Below are positions 25,395 to 33,970 of a DNA stretch of 64,000 nucleotides, piece by piece. How positions within the stretch are numbered: position 1 is the first letter of the stretch; every line of letters starts with the position of its first letter. Source of the stretch: Anianabacter salinae. Lineage in GTDB: Bacteria; Pseudomonadota; Alphaproteobacteria; Rhodobacterales; Rhodobacteraceae. Location: the NCBI RefSeq assembly GCF_019061145.1, contig NZ_JAHQZS010000002.1, positions 558,001 through 622,000 on the forward strand. Reading direction: 5' to 3'. A program made the position numbers and the translations under genes. Below the pieces are notes generated by a model that was not told the DNA's origin, made no database searches, and worked only from the letters and a program-made list of their open reading frames with translations.

Positions 25395-26816
25395 TCAGAA
25401 ATCCCGGTTCTCGTAGGCGGCAAGGGCGCGCTTGCGACCTTCATCCGCCGTGACGACGGGATCGGGGTAGCTGTCACCCGGTGCCATCGGCCAGCTTTCC
25501 GGGATCGCATCGAAGTAGGCGAGCGCGTCCCTGGAAGGGTTGGACCGCCCCTCGGCGATCCAGCGGTCCACATACGCGCGGTCCTTGTCGAACTTGTCCA
25601 GTTGCGTCACCGGGTTGAACACCCGGAAATACGGCGTCGCGTCCGGCCCCGACCCCGCCGCCCATTGCCAGCCCATCGCGTTCGAGGCCGGGTCCCAGTC
25701 GATCAGGCACTCCTCGAACCATTTCAGGCCAATCTTCCAGTGGCACATCAGATGCTTGGTCAGGTAGCTGGCGACGATCATCCGGGCACGATTGTGCATG
25801 TATCCCGTCGTGTAAAGCTGGCGCATCGCGGCGTCGACGAATTCGATCCCGGTGCGGCCCTGTTTCCACGCCTTCACCTCGGCGCTGCGCTCATCCTCGT
25901 TCCAGGGAAAGGCGTCCCACTCCTCGCGCCAATTGCCGGTGGCGATGCGCGGCGTGTGGTGCAAGAGGTGATAGGCGAACTCGCGCCAGACCAGTTCCTT
26001 GAGGAACGTCTCTGCCCCGGTCTTGCCGTCCTGCATTGCGCGCTGGCCCGCGTGCCAGCAGGTGCGCGGGCTGATCTCGCCATAGGTCAGATTTTCGGAC
26101 AGGCGCGATGTGCCGTCGATTGCGGGGATGTCGCGGGCGGCCTTGTATCCCTCGATCCTGTGGGCGGAGAAATCGGCCAGCCGCCCCTGCGCGGCGGTCT
26201 CGCCGACGGTGACGTGATCCGCGACCACCGCCGCGCCTCGCTTCATCGCGGCGCCCATGTGCCAGTCGTCCAGCCTGTCGCTGTCCGGCCAGGTATCGGG
26301 CGCGCGCAGCTTTGAGGGCGCCTTGAGCGGGGCATCGACGTGTCGGTCACGCACAGCGCGCCAAAACGGGGTGTAGACCTTGTAGAACCCGCCTTGCTGG
26401 GTCTCGACCGTCCACGGCTCGAACAGCAGGTGCCCGGCATGGCTTTGCGCGTCCACACCCTGCTCTTTCAGTGCGGCCTTCACGGCGGTGTCCCGCGCCT
26501 GCGATGCGGGGTCATAGGCGCGTTGCCACCACACCGCCCCTGCCCCGGTCTCGTCCACCAGCGCCTTAAGGCACTCCAGCGCCTTGCCGCGCCGCAGGAT
26601 CAGGCGCGATCCGGTGCCGTCCAATGCCTCTGCGAAGGCGGCCACGCCCAGACCGAACCGCCACTTCGGCGCAGCGGCAAGGCCCTCGATCACCTCGTCA
26701 TGCAGGAACACCGGGATCACCGGACGCCCCGTCGCCGCCGCGTTGGACAGGGCGGCGTGGTCGGTCAGGCGCAAGTCTCGCCTGATCCACACGATGATGG
26801 GAGTGTCGTCCGTCAT
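25395..26816 (-). CDS. phrB: Deoxyribodipyrimidine photolyase (class I CPD)
   Basis: This 473-residue flavoprotein reverses UV-induced cyclobutane pyrimidine dimers using blue light. An N-terminal Rossmann antenna domain (IVWIRRDLRLTDHAAL) precedes the helical FAD domain, with LSENLTYGEISPRTCW, KELVWREFAYHLLHH, the TTGYMHNRARMIVASYLTKHL block and the WDPASNAMGWQWAAGSGPDA segment carrying active-site residues. Length is typical. It starts 34 bp after the aminotransferase gene and is followed by cfa, matching the phrA-cfaA stress pair of Rhodobacter. Confidence 0.94.
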   Translation of the reverse strand: MTDDTPIIVWIRRDLRLTDHAALSNAAATGRPVIPVFLHDEVIEGLAAAPKWRFGLGVAAFAEALDGTGSRLILRRGKALECLKALVDETGAGAVWWQRAYDPASQARDTAVKAALKEQGVDAQSHAGHLLFEPWTVETQQGGFYKVYTPFWRAVRDRHVDAPLKAPSKLRAPDTWPDSDRLDDWHMGAAMKRGAAVVADHVTVGETAAQGRLADFSAHRIEGYKAARDIPAIDGTSRLSENLTYGEISPRTCWHAGQRAMQDGKTGAETFLKELVWREFAYHLLHHTPRIATGNWREEWDAFPWNEDERSAEVKAWKQGRTGIEFVDAAMRQLYTTGYMHNRARMIVASYLTKHLMCHWKIGLKWFEECLIDWDPASNAMGWQWAAGSGPDATPYFRVFNPVTQLDKFDKDRAYVDRWIAEGRSNPSRDALAYFDAIPESWPMAPGDSYPDPVVTADEGRKRALAAYENRDF

Positions 26817-26850
26817 GCTCTGCCCTGCGCGTCGCGGGCTGGCCCCGCTG

Positions 26851-28074
26851 TCACAGAACGTGATCTAGCGCACGGATGAGGCGGTCAACCTCGGCTTTGG
26901 TGGTGTAGTGCACGAAGGACAGGCGCAACACCCCCGCCTCGGGGTCCACGCCCATGCCTTCCAGCGCACGGACCGCGTAGAAATTGCCGCCGCCCGCGTT
27001 GATGCCGTGCTGCGCCAATTCCTGTGCGACAGGCTCTGCAGGCTTGTGCAGGTCCACCGCCACGGTCGGCGCCCGGCCCGTGGCCTTGGCGGGCCCCAGC
27101 AGCCGCACCGAGTTCTTCAGCGACAGGTAGTCGAGCAACGGTTGCAGAAGCTGCGTCTCGTGCGTGCGGAACAGATCGTGCACGATGGCCGCGCGCTCGC
27201 GCGGGCCGTGGTTCGTGGTGACGTGATGCGCGTGCACGGTGTCGATGTAATCCGCCATCCCGGCACATGCCGCGATCTGAGCGTGATCGGGCCCCGCCGG
27301 GGTCAGCCGCTTATAGGGGCTGGCCGCGTTGAAATAGTGCCCCTGATTCGGCAGCGCCTCGGCCAGCGCGCGGCGGATCACCATGATGCCCTGATGCGGA
27401 CCGTAGGTCTTGTAGGCCGAGAACAGGTAGATGTCGGCGCCCGTCGCCCCCACATCCGGCAGCCCGTGCGGCGCGTAGGACACCCCGTCGATGCACACAT
27501 GCGCGCCCGTCGCATGAACCCTGGCGGTGATCGCGGCGACGTCGTTGATCTCTCCCACGACGTTGGAACAATGGGGAAAACACACCAGCCGCACCTTGTC
27601 GTCCAGCAGCTTGTCCAGCGCGGCAGGGTCCAGATGCCCGGTGTCGCGGTCGATGCGCCATTCGCGCACCTCGATGCCCCGCGCCGCAAGCCGACGCCAC
27701 GGGCCGGTATTGGCCTCGTGGTCCTGATTGGTGACGATGACGGCCTCACCGGGCTGCATCCAGTCGCCGAAGGCATGGGCCAGGACATAGGTGTTCGCGG
27801 TGGTGGATGGACCGAACGACACCTCGTCCGTGTCCACGCCCATCATCGCGGCAAGGCGGCTGCGCGCCTCGTCCATTTCCTCGCCCGCGACGCGGCTGGC
27901 CTCGTAAGGGCCGTAGGGCTGCACCTTGCGTTCCCGGTAGAACCGCGTCAGCCGGTCGACGACCTGCGCGCAAGGATAGCTGCCCCCTGCATTCTCGAAG
28001 AAGGCGCGGTCCCGAAGCGACGGCTCGGAAAAGGCGGGGAACTGGCTGCGGATGAAGGATGTATCAAGGGTCAT
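26851..28074 (-). CDS. Class V aminotransferase / cysteine desulfurase-like protein
   Basis: This 407-residue PLP enzyme has its start at ATG 28074 (MTLDTSFIR) with GGAGCC upstream. Fold-type I features are visible: FFENAGGSYPC at the N-terminus, DHEANTGPW, CIDGVSYAPHG, and the PLP lysine in LFSAYKTYGPHQG. It lacks the catalytic cysteine loop of SufS, so desulfurase activity is doubtful; selenocysteine-lyase-like or transaminase activity is possible. It is unrelated in sequence context to the suf genes 24 kb away. The substrate is unknown. Confidence 0.82.
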   Translation of the reverse strand: MTLDTSFIRSQFPAFSEPSLRDRAFFENAGGSYPCAQVVDRLTRFYRERKVQPYGPYEASRVAGEEMDEARSRLAAMMGVDTDEVSFGPSTTANTYVLAHAFGDWMQPGEAVIVTNQDHEANTGPWRRLAARGIEVREWRIDRDTGHLDPAALDKLLDDKVRLVCFPHCSNVVGEINDVAAITARVHATGAHVCIDGVSYAPHGLPDVGATGADIYLFSAYKTYGPHQGIMVIRRALAEALPNQGHYFNAASPYKRLTPAGPDHAQIAACAGMADYIDTVHAHHVTTNHGPRERAAIVHDLFRTHETQLLQPLLDYLSLKNSVRLLGPAKATGRAPTVAVDLHKPAEPVAQELAQHGINAGGGNFYAVRALEGMGVDPEAGVLRLSFVHYTTKAEVDRLIRALDHVL

Positions 28075-28147
28075 GGCTCCATAGAACCAAACCGCCCGCC
28101 GGGCACAAGGCACGGCGGGCGGGATTTGTGCTAGCTTGGCGCGACCG

Positions 28148-29809
28148 TCAGGAGGACGGCACCGGCTTTGCCAGCTTCAACTCGTTCGATAGGCCCTTCC
28201 AGATCGCAAAGCACATCACCAGAAGCACCAGCGTGAACGGCAGGCCGGTCGAGATGACCATGGCCTGAAGCGCGTTCAGACCGCCACCGATCAGAAGAAC
28301 GATGGCAACGACGCCCTCGAAAGTCGCCCAGAACACCCGCTGCGGGGTCGGTGCGTTCAGCTTGCCGCCCGCCGTGATCGTGTCGATCACCAGGCTGCCC
28401 GAATCGGACGAGGTGACGAAGAACACGATCACGAGGATGATCGCCACGGTCGAGGTGATCGCCGCCAGCGGCAGGTCCGCCAGCATCCCGAACAGCGACA
28501 GCTCGGGGCTGTAGGCGTCGATCACGTTGGCCTTCACGAGGCTCGAGTCGGGGTTGGTCAGCACCTGGTCGATGGCGACGCCCCCGAAGACGGCCATCCA
28601 CAGCACGCAGACGATCGACGGGATGATCAGCACGCAGGTCAGGAATTCACGCACCGTGCGGCCCCGGCTGACCCGGGCGATGAACATGCCAACGAACGGT
28701 GACCAGCTGATCCACCATGCCCAGTAGAACGCCGTCCAGCCGTGACGATAGGAATCGTCGGTGCGGCCCACCGGGTTCGACAGCGGCAACAGCTCCTTGG
28801 CGTAGACGAACAGCGACTGCCCGAATCCGGTCAGGATCGCCACAGTCGGGCCGACCAGCAGCACGAAGAGCAAGAGCACGCCCGCGATCAGCATGTTGAC
28901 CTCGGACAGCACCTTGACGCCGCCTTCAAGCCCGCGAACCACCGACACCAGCGCGACAGCGGTGATGCCGACGATCAGCAACACCTGCGTGGTGATGGTG
29001 TTCGGGATGCCGTAGACGAAATCGAGACCGGCAGCCGCCTGCTGCGCGCCAAGACCAAGCGAGGTCGCCAGACCAAAGAGCGTGGCAAAGACGGCGATGA
29101 TGTCGATGGCATGGCCGAGCGGACCCCAGACACGCTCACCGAACAGCGGATAGAACGCCGAGCGGATCGAAAGCGGCAGACCCTTGTTGTAGCTGAACAG
29201 AGCCAGAGCCAGCGCCAGAACCGCGTAGATCGCCCAAGGGTGCAGACCCCAGTGGTAGATCGTGGCAGCCATACCCATCTCGCGGGCGCGTGCGACGTTG
29301 TCGGCGATGATCGAGCCATCTTCAGCGAACGGCGACGCGGTGCCCAGCGGCTGCGAAATGGCCATGTGATAGACTGGTTCAAGCACGCCGAAGAACATCA
29401 GACCGATGCCCATGCCCGCGGCGAACAGCATCGCGAACCAGCCCAGATAGCTGAAATCCGGCTCTGCCTCGGTGCCACCAAGGCGCACGGCGCCGTAGGG
29501 CGATACGATCAGCACAAGGCAGAAGAGGACGAAGAAGTTGGCCGCCGACATGAAGAACCAGTCGAAGGTGCTGGTCAGCATCGGCCGCAATTCGACGAAG
29601 AAGGCGTTCGCGGAGGTCGGAAAGATCAGCGAGATCGCCACAAAGACGAGCACCGAGATCGCCGAGATCGCGAAGACCGGGTTGTGGATGTCAAAACCCA
29701 TCCCGGCCAGTTTGCCCTGGACGTTGTTCTGTCCAAGTTCGTATTCCGTTTCGACCAGATGGACCTCTCCATCCGGCTCTGGCACCCCTGGTGCGGTGTT
29801 GTCTGTCAT
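28148..29809 (-). CDS. BCCT-family betaine/choline-type transporter
   Basis: This 553-residue secondary transporter has twelve hydrophobic segments. The ATG at 29809 (MTDNTAPGVPEPDG) is chosen over the open frame to 29941 because the extra residues are not membrane-like and AAGGGACAG precedes the ATG. Family signatures are AAGMGIGLMFFGVLEPVYHM (the Gly-Met-Gly substrate region) and WWISWSPFVGMFIARVSRGRTVREF with the tryptophan box. BCCT carriers import glycine betaine, choline or carnitine, mostly for osmoprotection or as carbon/nitrogen source. Cytoplasmic tails are short, so osmosensory gating as in BetP is not evident. Confidence 0.93.
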   Translation of the reverse strand: MTDNTAPGVPEPDGEVHLVETEYELGQNNVQGKLAGMGFDIHNPVFAISAISVLVFVAISLIFPTSANAFFVELRPMLTSTFDWFFMSAANFFVLFCLVLIVSPYGAVRLGGTEAEPDFSYLGWFAMLFAAGMGIGLMFFGVLEPVYHMAISQPLGTASPFAEDGSIIADNVARAREMGMAATIYHWGLHPWAIYAVLALALALFSYNKGLPLSIRSAFYPLFGERVWGPLGHAIDIIAVFATLFGLATSLGLGAQQAAAGLDFVYGIPNTITTQVLLIVGITAVALVSVVRGLEGGVKVLSEVNMLIAGVLLLFVLLVGPTVAILTGFGQSLFVYAKELLPLSNPVGRTDDSYRHGWTAFYWAWWISWSPFVGMFIARVSRGRTVREFLTCVLIIPSIVCVLWMAVFGGVAIDQVLTNPDSSLVKANVIDAYSPELSLFGMLADLPLAAITSTVAIILVIVFFVTSSDSGSLVIDTITAGGKLNAPTPQRVFWATFEGVVAIVLLIGGGLNALQAMVISTGLPFTLVLLVMCFAIWKGLSNELKLAKPVPSS

Positions 29810-29945
29810 ACCGTTCTGTCCCTTTTCCGGTTTCGGTTTTCGCAACGTGAAGACGCCGCATGTCGCAACTGGAACGTGCCCCTGTGGGAATGGTTCCCGT
29901 AGGGTCACTGGGCCGGTTCCCGCCGATCCGGGGAAATTCAATCCG

Positions 29946-30365
29946 TCAGTCGGGCGGGATCGAATAGGTCAGGCTCGCGCGGGCGACCGGCCGTTCGTCT
30001 CCTACGGAGTATAGCAAAACATCGCCGACTGCCAGCACCCGGCCCAGTTTCAACAACCGCGCCTCGGCGACCATGTCCGTGTTGGCAGCCGGTTTGCGCA
30101 TGAAATCAATGGAACAATTCGTTGTGACCGCCAGTGCCTTGGGTCCGATCATGGCCAGAACGGCGAAGTAGATCGACACGTCCGCAAGGGCGAACATTGA
30201 CGGTCCCGACACCGTGCCGCCGGGGCGCAGGTTGCGTTCACTGACCGGCATGCGCACCCGCACCTGCATCGGTTCGACCGCCTCGACAACAAAGTCACCC
30301 TTCACCTGGGTGAACTCGGCGTCGACGAAGTCCGTCAGCGCCGCGGCGTCCATCTTGAGTTCCAT
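29946..30365 (-). CDS. PaaI-type hotdog-fold thioesterase
   Basis: This 139-residue protein has the hotdog-fold sequence LRPGGTVSGPSMFALADVSIYFAVLAMIG followed by CSIDFMRKPAANTDMVAEARLLKLGRVLAVGDVLLYS. This matches the YiiD/PaaI-like acyl-CoA thioesterase family. The usual catalytic Asp or Glu may be the Asp in FALADVS. It stands divergently from the enoyl-CoA hydratase gene with a 57-bp gap, so both may share a regulatory region and act in acyl-CoA metabolism. Substrate unknown. Confidence 0.83.
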   Translation of the reverse strand: MELKMDAAALTDFVDAEFTQVKGDFVVEAVEPMQVRVRMPVSERNLRPGGTVSGPSMFALADVSIYFAVLAMIGPKALAVTTNCSIDFMRKPAANTDMVAEARLLKLGRVLAVGDVLLYSVGDERPVARASLTYSIPPD

Positions 30366-30422
30366 GCTTTTCCCTCCGTCCCTGGGCGTTTAGGATTGGC
30401 GCGTCTGGGCTGGGAGGACAAG

Positions 30423-31208
30423 ATGGCGATATTGCTTCGGACGGATACGGATGCGGTGGCGCGGCTGACCCTGAACGCACCCGGCAGCCTGAACGCGCTG
30501 TCGGACGCGATGCTTGCCGCGCTGGCCGGGGAATTCGCGCGGCTGGAAGGCGACCGCAGCATCCGGGCCGTGGTGATCGCGGGCGCGGGAAAGGCGTTTT
30601 GCGCGGGCCACGACCTGAAAGAGATGACGCGCGGGCGCGCGGCCGACGATGGCGGGGCCGCCTATTTCGCCGACCTGTTCACCCGCTGCGGCGCGGTGAT
30701 GCAGGCGATCGGCCGCCTGCCGCAACCGGTCATCGCCGAGGTCCACGGCGTCGCGGCGGCGGCGGGCTGCCAGCTGGTCGCGTCCTGCGACATGTCGGTG
30801 GCGGCGCCGGGCACGCGGTTCGGCGTCAACGGCGTGAACATCGGGCTGTTCTGCTCGACCCCGATGGTGGCGCTATCGCGCAATATCCCCCGCAAGCAGG
30901 CGTTCGAGATGCTCGTGACAGGCGATTTCATCGACGCGGGCCGCGCGGCGGAGCTTGGGCTGGTGAACCGCGTCGCCGCGGAAGGGGCGCTGAGCGAGGA
31001 GACGATGGCGCTCGCCGCGAAGGTGGCGGCCAAGCTGGGCAGCGCGGTGCGGATCGGCAAGCGCGCCTTTTACGAGCAGGCGCAGATGCCGCTGGACGCC
31101 GCCTATGCCTACACCGGCGAGGTGATGGTGGAGAACATGCTGAACCGCGACACCGAGGAAGGCATCGCCGCATTCATCGAAAAGCGCGCGCCGGAGTGGC
31201 AGCAGTAG
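30423..31208 (+). CDS. Enoyl-CoA hydratase/isomerase family protein
   Basis: This 261-residue crotonase-fold protein begins at the ATG after GGGAGGACAAG, not at the TTG at 30396. It has the N-terminal VARLTLNAPGSLNALSDAM, the oxyanion-hole block AGAGKAFCAGHDLKEM, and HGVAAAAGCQLVASCDMSVA. One of the two catalytic glutamates of classical hydratases appears to be missing: the second site reads GLFCSTPMVALSR. It is closest in look to the ECHDC3-like subgroup, whose members often have unclear activity. Divergent from the thioesterase gene. Confidence 0.86.
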   Translation: MAILLRTDTDAVARLTLNAPGSLNALSDAMLAALAGEFARLEGDRSIRAVVIAGAGKAFCAGHDLKEMTRGRAADDGGAAYFADLFTRCGAVMQAIGRLPQPVIAEVHGVAAAAGCQLVASCDMSVAAPGTRFGVNGVNIGLFCSTPMVALSRNIPRKQAFEMLVTGDFIDAGRAAELGLVNRVAAEGALSEETMALAAKVAAKLGSAVRIGKRAFYEQAQMPLDAAYAYTGEVMVENMLNRDTEEGIAAFIEKRAPEWQQ

Positions 31209-31212
31209 CCTC

Positions 31213-31290
31213 GCCCGGCTTGCGCCGGGCGATCCGGCTGGGGGGCTCTGCCCCCCAGACCCCCCGGAGGTATTTGAAGACCAAAGATGA
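31213..31290. repeat. Rhodobacteraceae-type intergenic repeat with two hairpins
   Basis: Two perfect hairpins lie side by side: GCCCGGC-TTGC-GCCGGGC (31213-31230) and CTGGGGGG-CTCTG-CCCCCCAG (31238-31258). They are followed by ACCCCCCGGAGG and TATTTGAAGACCAAAGATGA. The same string, with small changes, is familiar to me as a dispersed 3'-end element in Rhodobacteraceae genomes, where it follows many genes. It may serve as terminator or mRNA-end structure for the hydratase gene. The element occurs once in this window. Confidence 0.6.
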
Positions 31291-31308
31291 ACGGGGGTGC
31301 GGCTCCGT

Positions 31309-32877
31309 TCAGCGGCCCTTGAAGATCGAGCCGAAGATGCCGCGCACGATGCGGCGGCCGGTGGTGCCCTTCAGTTCCTTGATGACGACGCTTGTGACGG
31401 CCTCGGAGAAGCTTTCGTCGGCGCGGGCGCGCCCGGACCGCGTGGGACGCGGCGCGGCGTAGGTCTCTGCCTCGCGGCTGTTCTTGCCGCCGTAGCGGCG
31501 GGCGGAGGCGAATTCGCGGTCTTCCTGTTCTTGCCGGGCCTCGGCGGCCACGGCGTCCTCTGCCTCGGCAGCGGCCTTGTCGGCGCGCGCCTTCAGCATC
31601 TCGAAGGCGCTGTCGCGGTCGAGGCGCGTCTCGTACTTGCCGGCGATCGGTGAGGACGCGATGACGCCCGCGCGTGTCTCGGGCGTGATCGGGCCGAGGC
31701 GCGAGGATGGCGGACGGATCAGCGTGCGCTCGGCGATGCCGGGGGCGCCCTTGTCGATCAGCATCGAGGTGACGGCCTCGCCGGTGCCGACCTCGCGGAT
31801 CGCCTGTTCGATGTCGAAGCGCGGGTTCTCGCGGTAGGTTTCGGCGGCGAGGTGCAGCGCCTTGCGGTCGCGGGCGGTGAAGGCGCGCAGCGCGTGCTGC
31901 ACCCGGTTGCCGAGTTGTCCGAGGATGTCGGCGGGCACGTCATCGGGATTCTGGGTGATGAAATACACGCCCACACCCTTTGAGCGGATCAGGCGGGCGA
32001 CCTGTTCGACCTTGTCGATCAGCGCCTTGGGAGCATCGTCGAACAACAGGTGTGCCTCGTCGAAGAAGAACACCAGCCTGGGCTTGTCCGGATCGCCCAC
32101 CTCGGGCAGGTCCTCGAAGAGTTCGGACAGGAGCCACAGCAGGAAGGTGGCATAGAGCCGGGGCGAGGCCATCAGCTTGTCGGCGGCGAGGATGTTGATG
32201 CGCCCGCGCCCATCCACATCCGTGCGCATGATGTCGGACAGATCGAGCGCCGGTTCACCGAAGAATTGCGCGCCGCCCTGGTTCTCGAGCACCAGAAGCT
32301 GGCGCTGGATCGTGCCGATGGAAGACGCCGACACATGGCCGTACCGCAGCGACAGCGCGGGGGCGTTTTCGCCCACGAAGACCAGAAGCGCGCGCAGGTC
32401 GTTCAGGTCGAGCAGCGGCAGGCCTTCTTCGTCGGACATGCGGAAGGCGATGTTCAGAACCCCCTCTTGCGCCTCGGACAGCTCCAGCAGGCGCGAGAGC
32501 AGCAAGGGGCCCATCTCGGCGATGGTGGTGCGCACCGGGTGGCCCTGTTCGCCGAAAAGATCCCAGAACGTGACGGGGAAAGCGCTGTAGGCATAGTCGT
32601 CGAAACCGATCTTCGCGGCGCGAGACAGGAACGCTTCGTGCAGCTTGAAGTCTTCGCTGCCCGCCTGCGCCAGCCCCGACAGATCGCCCTTCACGTCCGA
32701 AAGCACCACCGGCACGCCCGCCGCCGAGAAACCTTCGGCGAGGATCTGCAGCGTCACGGTCTTGCCGGTGCCGGTCGCGCCCGCAATGAGGCCGTGCCGG
32801 TTGGCGTATTTCAGCAGCAGCTCCTGCCGCTCGCCGTAACCCTCGCCGCCGCCGCCCACGAAAATCCTGTCATTCAT
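31309..32877 (-). CDS. HerA-like/DUF853 ATPase
   Basis: This 522-residue protein starts at ATG 32877 ([10 protein letters not shown]) behind GGCGGAGAG; the frame to 33066 has no comparable signal. Walker A is GATGTGKT near residue 35 and Walker [14 protein letters not shown] near residue 270, within the FtsK/HerA superfamily (DUF853, E. coli YjgR). The C-terminal 100 residues are rich in Ala, Glu and Arg and look disordered. HerA proteins are hexameric DNA translocases acting with nucleases in end resection, but no NurA-type nuclease is next to it and YjgR relatives remain uncharacterised. Confidence 0.85.
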   Translation of the reverse strand: MNDRIFVGGGGEGYGERQELLLKYANRHGLIAGATGTGKTVTLQILAEGFSAAGVPVVLSDVKGDLSGLAQAGSEDFKLHEAFLSRAAKIGFDDYAYSAFPVTFWDLFGEQGHPVRTTIAEMGPLLLSRLLELSEAQEGVLNIAFRMSDEEGLPLLDLNDLRALLVFVGENAPALSLRYGHVSASSIGTIQRQLLVLENQGGAQFFGEPALDLSDIMRTDVDGRGRINILAADKLMASPRLYATFLLWLLSELFEDLPEVGDPDKPRLVFFFDEAHLLFDDAPKALIDKVEQVARLIRSKGVGVYFITQNPDDVPADILGQLGNRVQHALRAFTARDRKALHLAAETYRENPRFDIEQAIREVGTGEAVTSMLIDKGAPGIAERTLIRPPSSRLGPITPETRAGVIASSPIAGKYETRLDRDSAFEMLKARADKAAAEAEDAVAAEARQEQEDREFASARRYGGKNSREAETYAAPRPTRSGRARADESFSEAVTSVVIKELKGTTGRRIVRGIFGSIFKGR

Positions 32878-33035
32878 CTGCCGCTCTCCGCCCGAAAATC
32901 CGCGCAACCATACAAGCTGCGGGGCGGTGCACCAGTGTTTCGGTGCGTGCGATTGCGGGGGATCGCGCGCCGCACAGCGCGGTGTCCTGTCCGAACGGAT
33001 AGGGGCCAAGCCAGACAGCGATCGCCTGTTGACGA
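32878..33035. other. Intergenic region upstream of herA-like gene
   Basis: This is the first part of a 357-bp non-coding gap between divergent genes (HerA-like on minus, IalB-like on plus). It must contain the herA-like promoter and any promoter of the candidate RNA that follows. No ORF with a ribosome-binding site is present. Confidence 0.4.
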
Positions 33036-33130
33036 CTGCCGGGACTGGCAATAGCCTTTGCATCAATGACTAAGTCGGCCAGTCCGGCAGGGAGAATATG
33101 TTGCGAAGAAGGGCCCCCTGGGCCCTTTTT
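33036..33130 (+). ncRNA. Candidate small RNA with terminal terminator
   Basis: On the plus strand a 13-bp stem (arms 33036-33049 and 33078-33090, one bulged G at 33041, 28-nt loop) is followed 19 nt later by an independent terminator: AAGGGCCC (33109-33116), loop CCT, GGGCCCTT (33120-33127), then more T. No gene on this strand ends nearby upstream (the nearest stop is 1.9 kb away), so the terminator should serve a transcript starting within the gap. The 5' end and promoter are not clear; TTGACG at 33029 is a possible -35, but it would place the start inside the loop. It could instead be a leader of the IalB-like gene. Confidence 0.45.
33109..33130 (+). terminator. Rho-independent terminator of the candidate RNA
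   Basis: An 8-bp GC-rich stem (AAGGGCCC / GGGCCCTT) with a 3-nt loop runs into five T then CTTT. The T-run is on the plus strand only. Confidence 0.75.
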
Positions 33131-33234
33131 CTTTGGCGGCATCCTGCCGGACCTATGCGAGAATTGACCTGACACCGGGCCTTGCCCGTGCTAGGCGTCG
33201 CCGCCGACACATCGACCACAACTTCGAGGACATG

Positions 33235-33897
33235 ATGACGGACATTCTGAAACCGCTTTCCCTCGCTTTCCTGATCGCGTTCGCTGCACCGGCCATCGCG
33301 CAGGATGAGACGGCAGACCCCGCCCCCGACGCCACATCCGCGCCCAACGAGGAGCAAAGCGATCCGCTGGCCCTGTCGATGGGCGAGGATCAGGCCGAGC
33401 TTGGGCAGGTCTACGTCGCCGAGACCTTTACCGACTGGGAAATGCGCTGCGTGCGCACCGAGGCCGAGAACGATCCCTGCCAGCTGTATCAGCTTCTGGA
33501 CGACGGTCAGGGCAATGCCGTGGCGGAATTCAACATGTTCGTCCTGCCCGAGGGCAACGAGGCCGCCGCTGGCGCGACCATCGTCACCCCGCTCGAGACA
33601 CTGCTGACCTCGCAGATCACGCTGGTCGTCGATGAGAGCCAGCCGCGCCGTTATCCGTTCAGCTGGTGCGCGCAGATCGGCTGCTTTGCCCGTGTCGGGT
33701 TCACCGGCGACGAGGTTGCGCAGTTCAAGGCCGGCCAGGTCGCCACGCTGTCGATCGTTCCGGTCGCAGCGCCTGACCAGCGCGTGAACATCTCGGTATC
33801 GCTGTCGGGCTTCACTGCGGCCTATGACGCCCTTGCCGCGCGCCCAGCACCGCAGCCGCCCGCACCGGGCGAAGCGCCGCCTGCTGCAAACGAGTAA
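33235..33897 (+). CDS. Invasion-associated locus B (IalB) family protein
   Basis: This 220-residue exported protein has two adjacent ATGs, at 33232 and 33235; the second has correct spacing to GAGGA (33226-33230). Residues 1-23 are a signal peptide ending APAIAQ. After an acidic linker the IalB domain begins with FTDWEMRCVRTEAENDPCQLYQLL and contains a second conserved cysteine pair (FSWCAQIGCFARVGF), four cysteines that could form two disulfides. A Pro/Ala-rich tail ends the protein. IalB-like proteins are periplasmic or outer-surface proteins of unclear role, widespread in non-pathogenic Rhodobacteraceae. A terminator follows immediately. Confidence 0.9.
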   Translation: MTDILKPLSLAFLIAFAAPAIAQDETADPAPDATSAPNEEQSDPLALSMGEDQAELGQVYVAETFTDWEMRCVRTEAENDPCQLYQLLDDGQGNAVAEFNMFVLPEGNEAAAGATIVTPLETLLTSQITLVVDESQPRRYPFSWCAQIGCFARVGFTGDEVAQFKAGQVATLSIVPVAAPDQRVNISVSLSGFTAAYDALAARPAPQPPAPGEAPPAANE

Positions 33898-33917
33898 GTT
33901 CGCGCCTTCTGAACCAC

Positions 33918-33945
33918 AAAGGCCGCCCGAAGGGGCGGCCTTTTT
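33918..33945 (+). terminator. Rho-independent terminator after ialB-like gene
   Basis: An 11-bp stem (AAAGGCCGCCC / GGGCGGCCTTT) with a GAAG loop and five T follows the stop codon by 20 bp. It also lies just beyond the convergent ketosynthase stop at 33971 and may serve both. Confidence 0.9.
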
Positions 33946-33970
33946 CGTTGGTATCAAAGGTGGTTGAGCG

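Noticed and set aside
25278-25397. TGATCC upstream of cfa as an RpoE (singlet-oxygen) promoter
   Set aside because: The hexamer includes the phr stop codon and no matching -10 lies at the right distance, so the site is not convincing although the gene pair is RpoE-controlled in R. sphaeroides.
33029-33057. TTGACG-17-TAGCCT as promoter of the candidate small RNA
   Set aside because: The -10 matches poorly and the start would fall within the loop of the stem, so it cannot produce the predicted structure.
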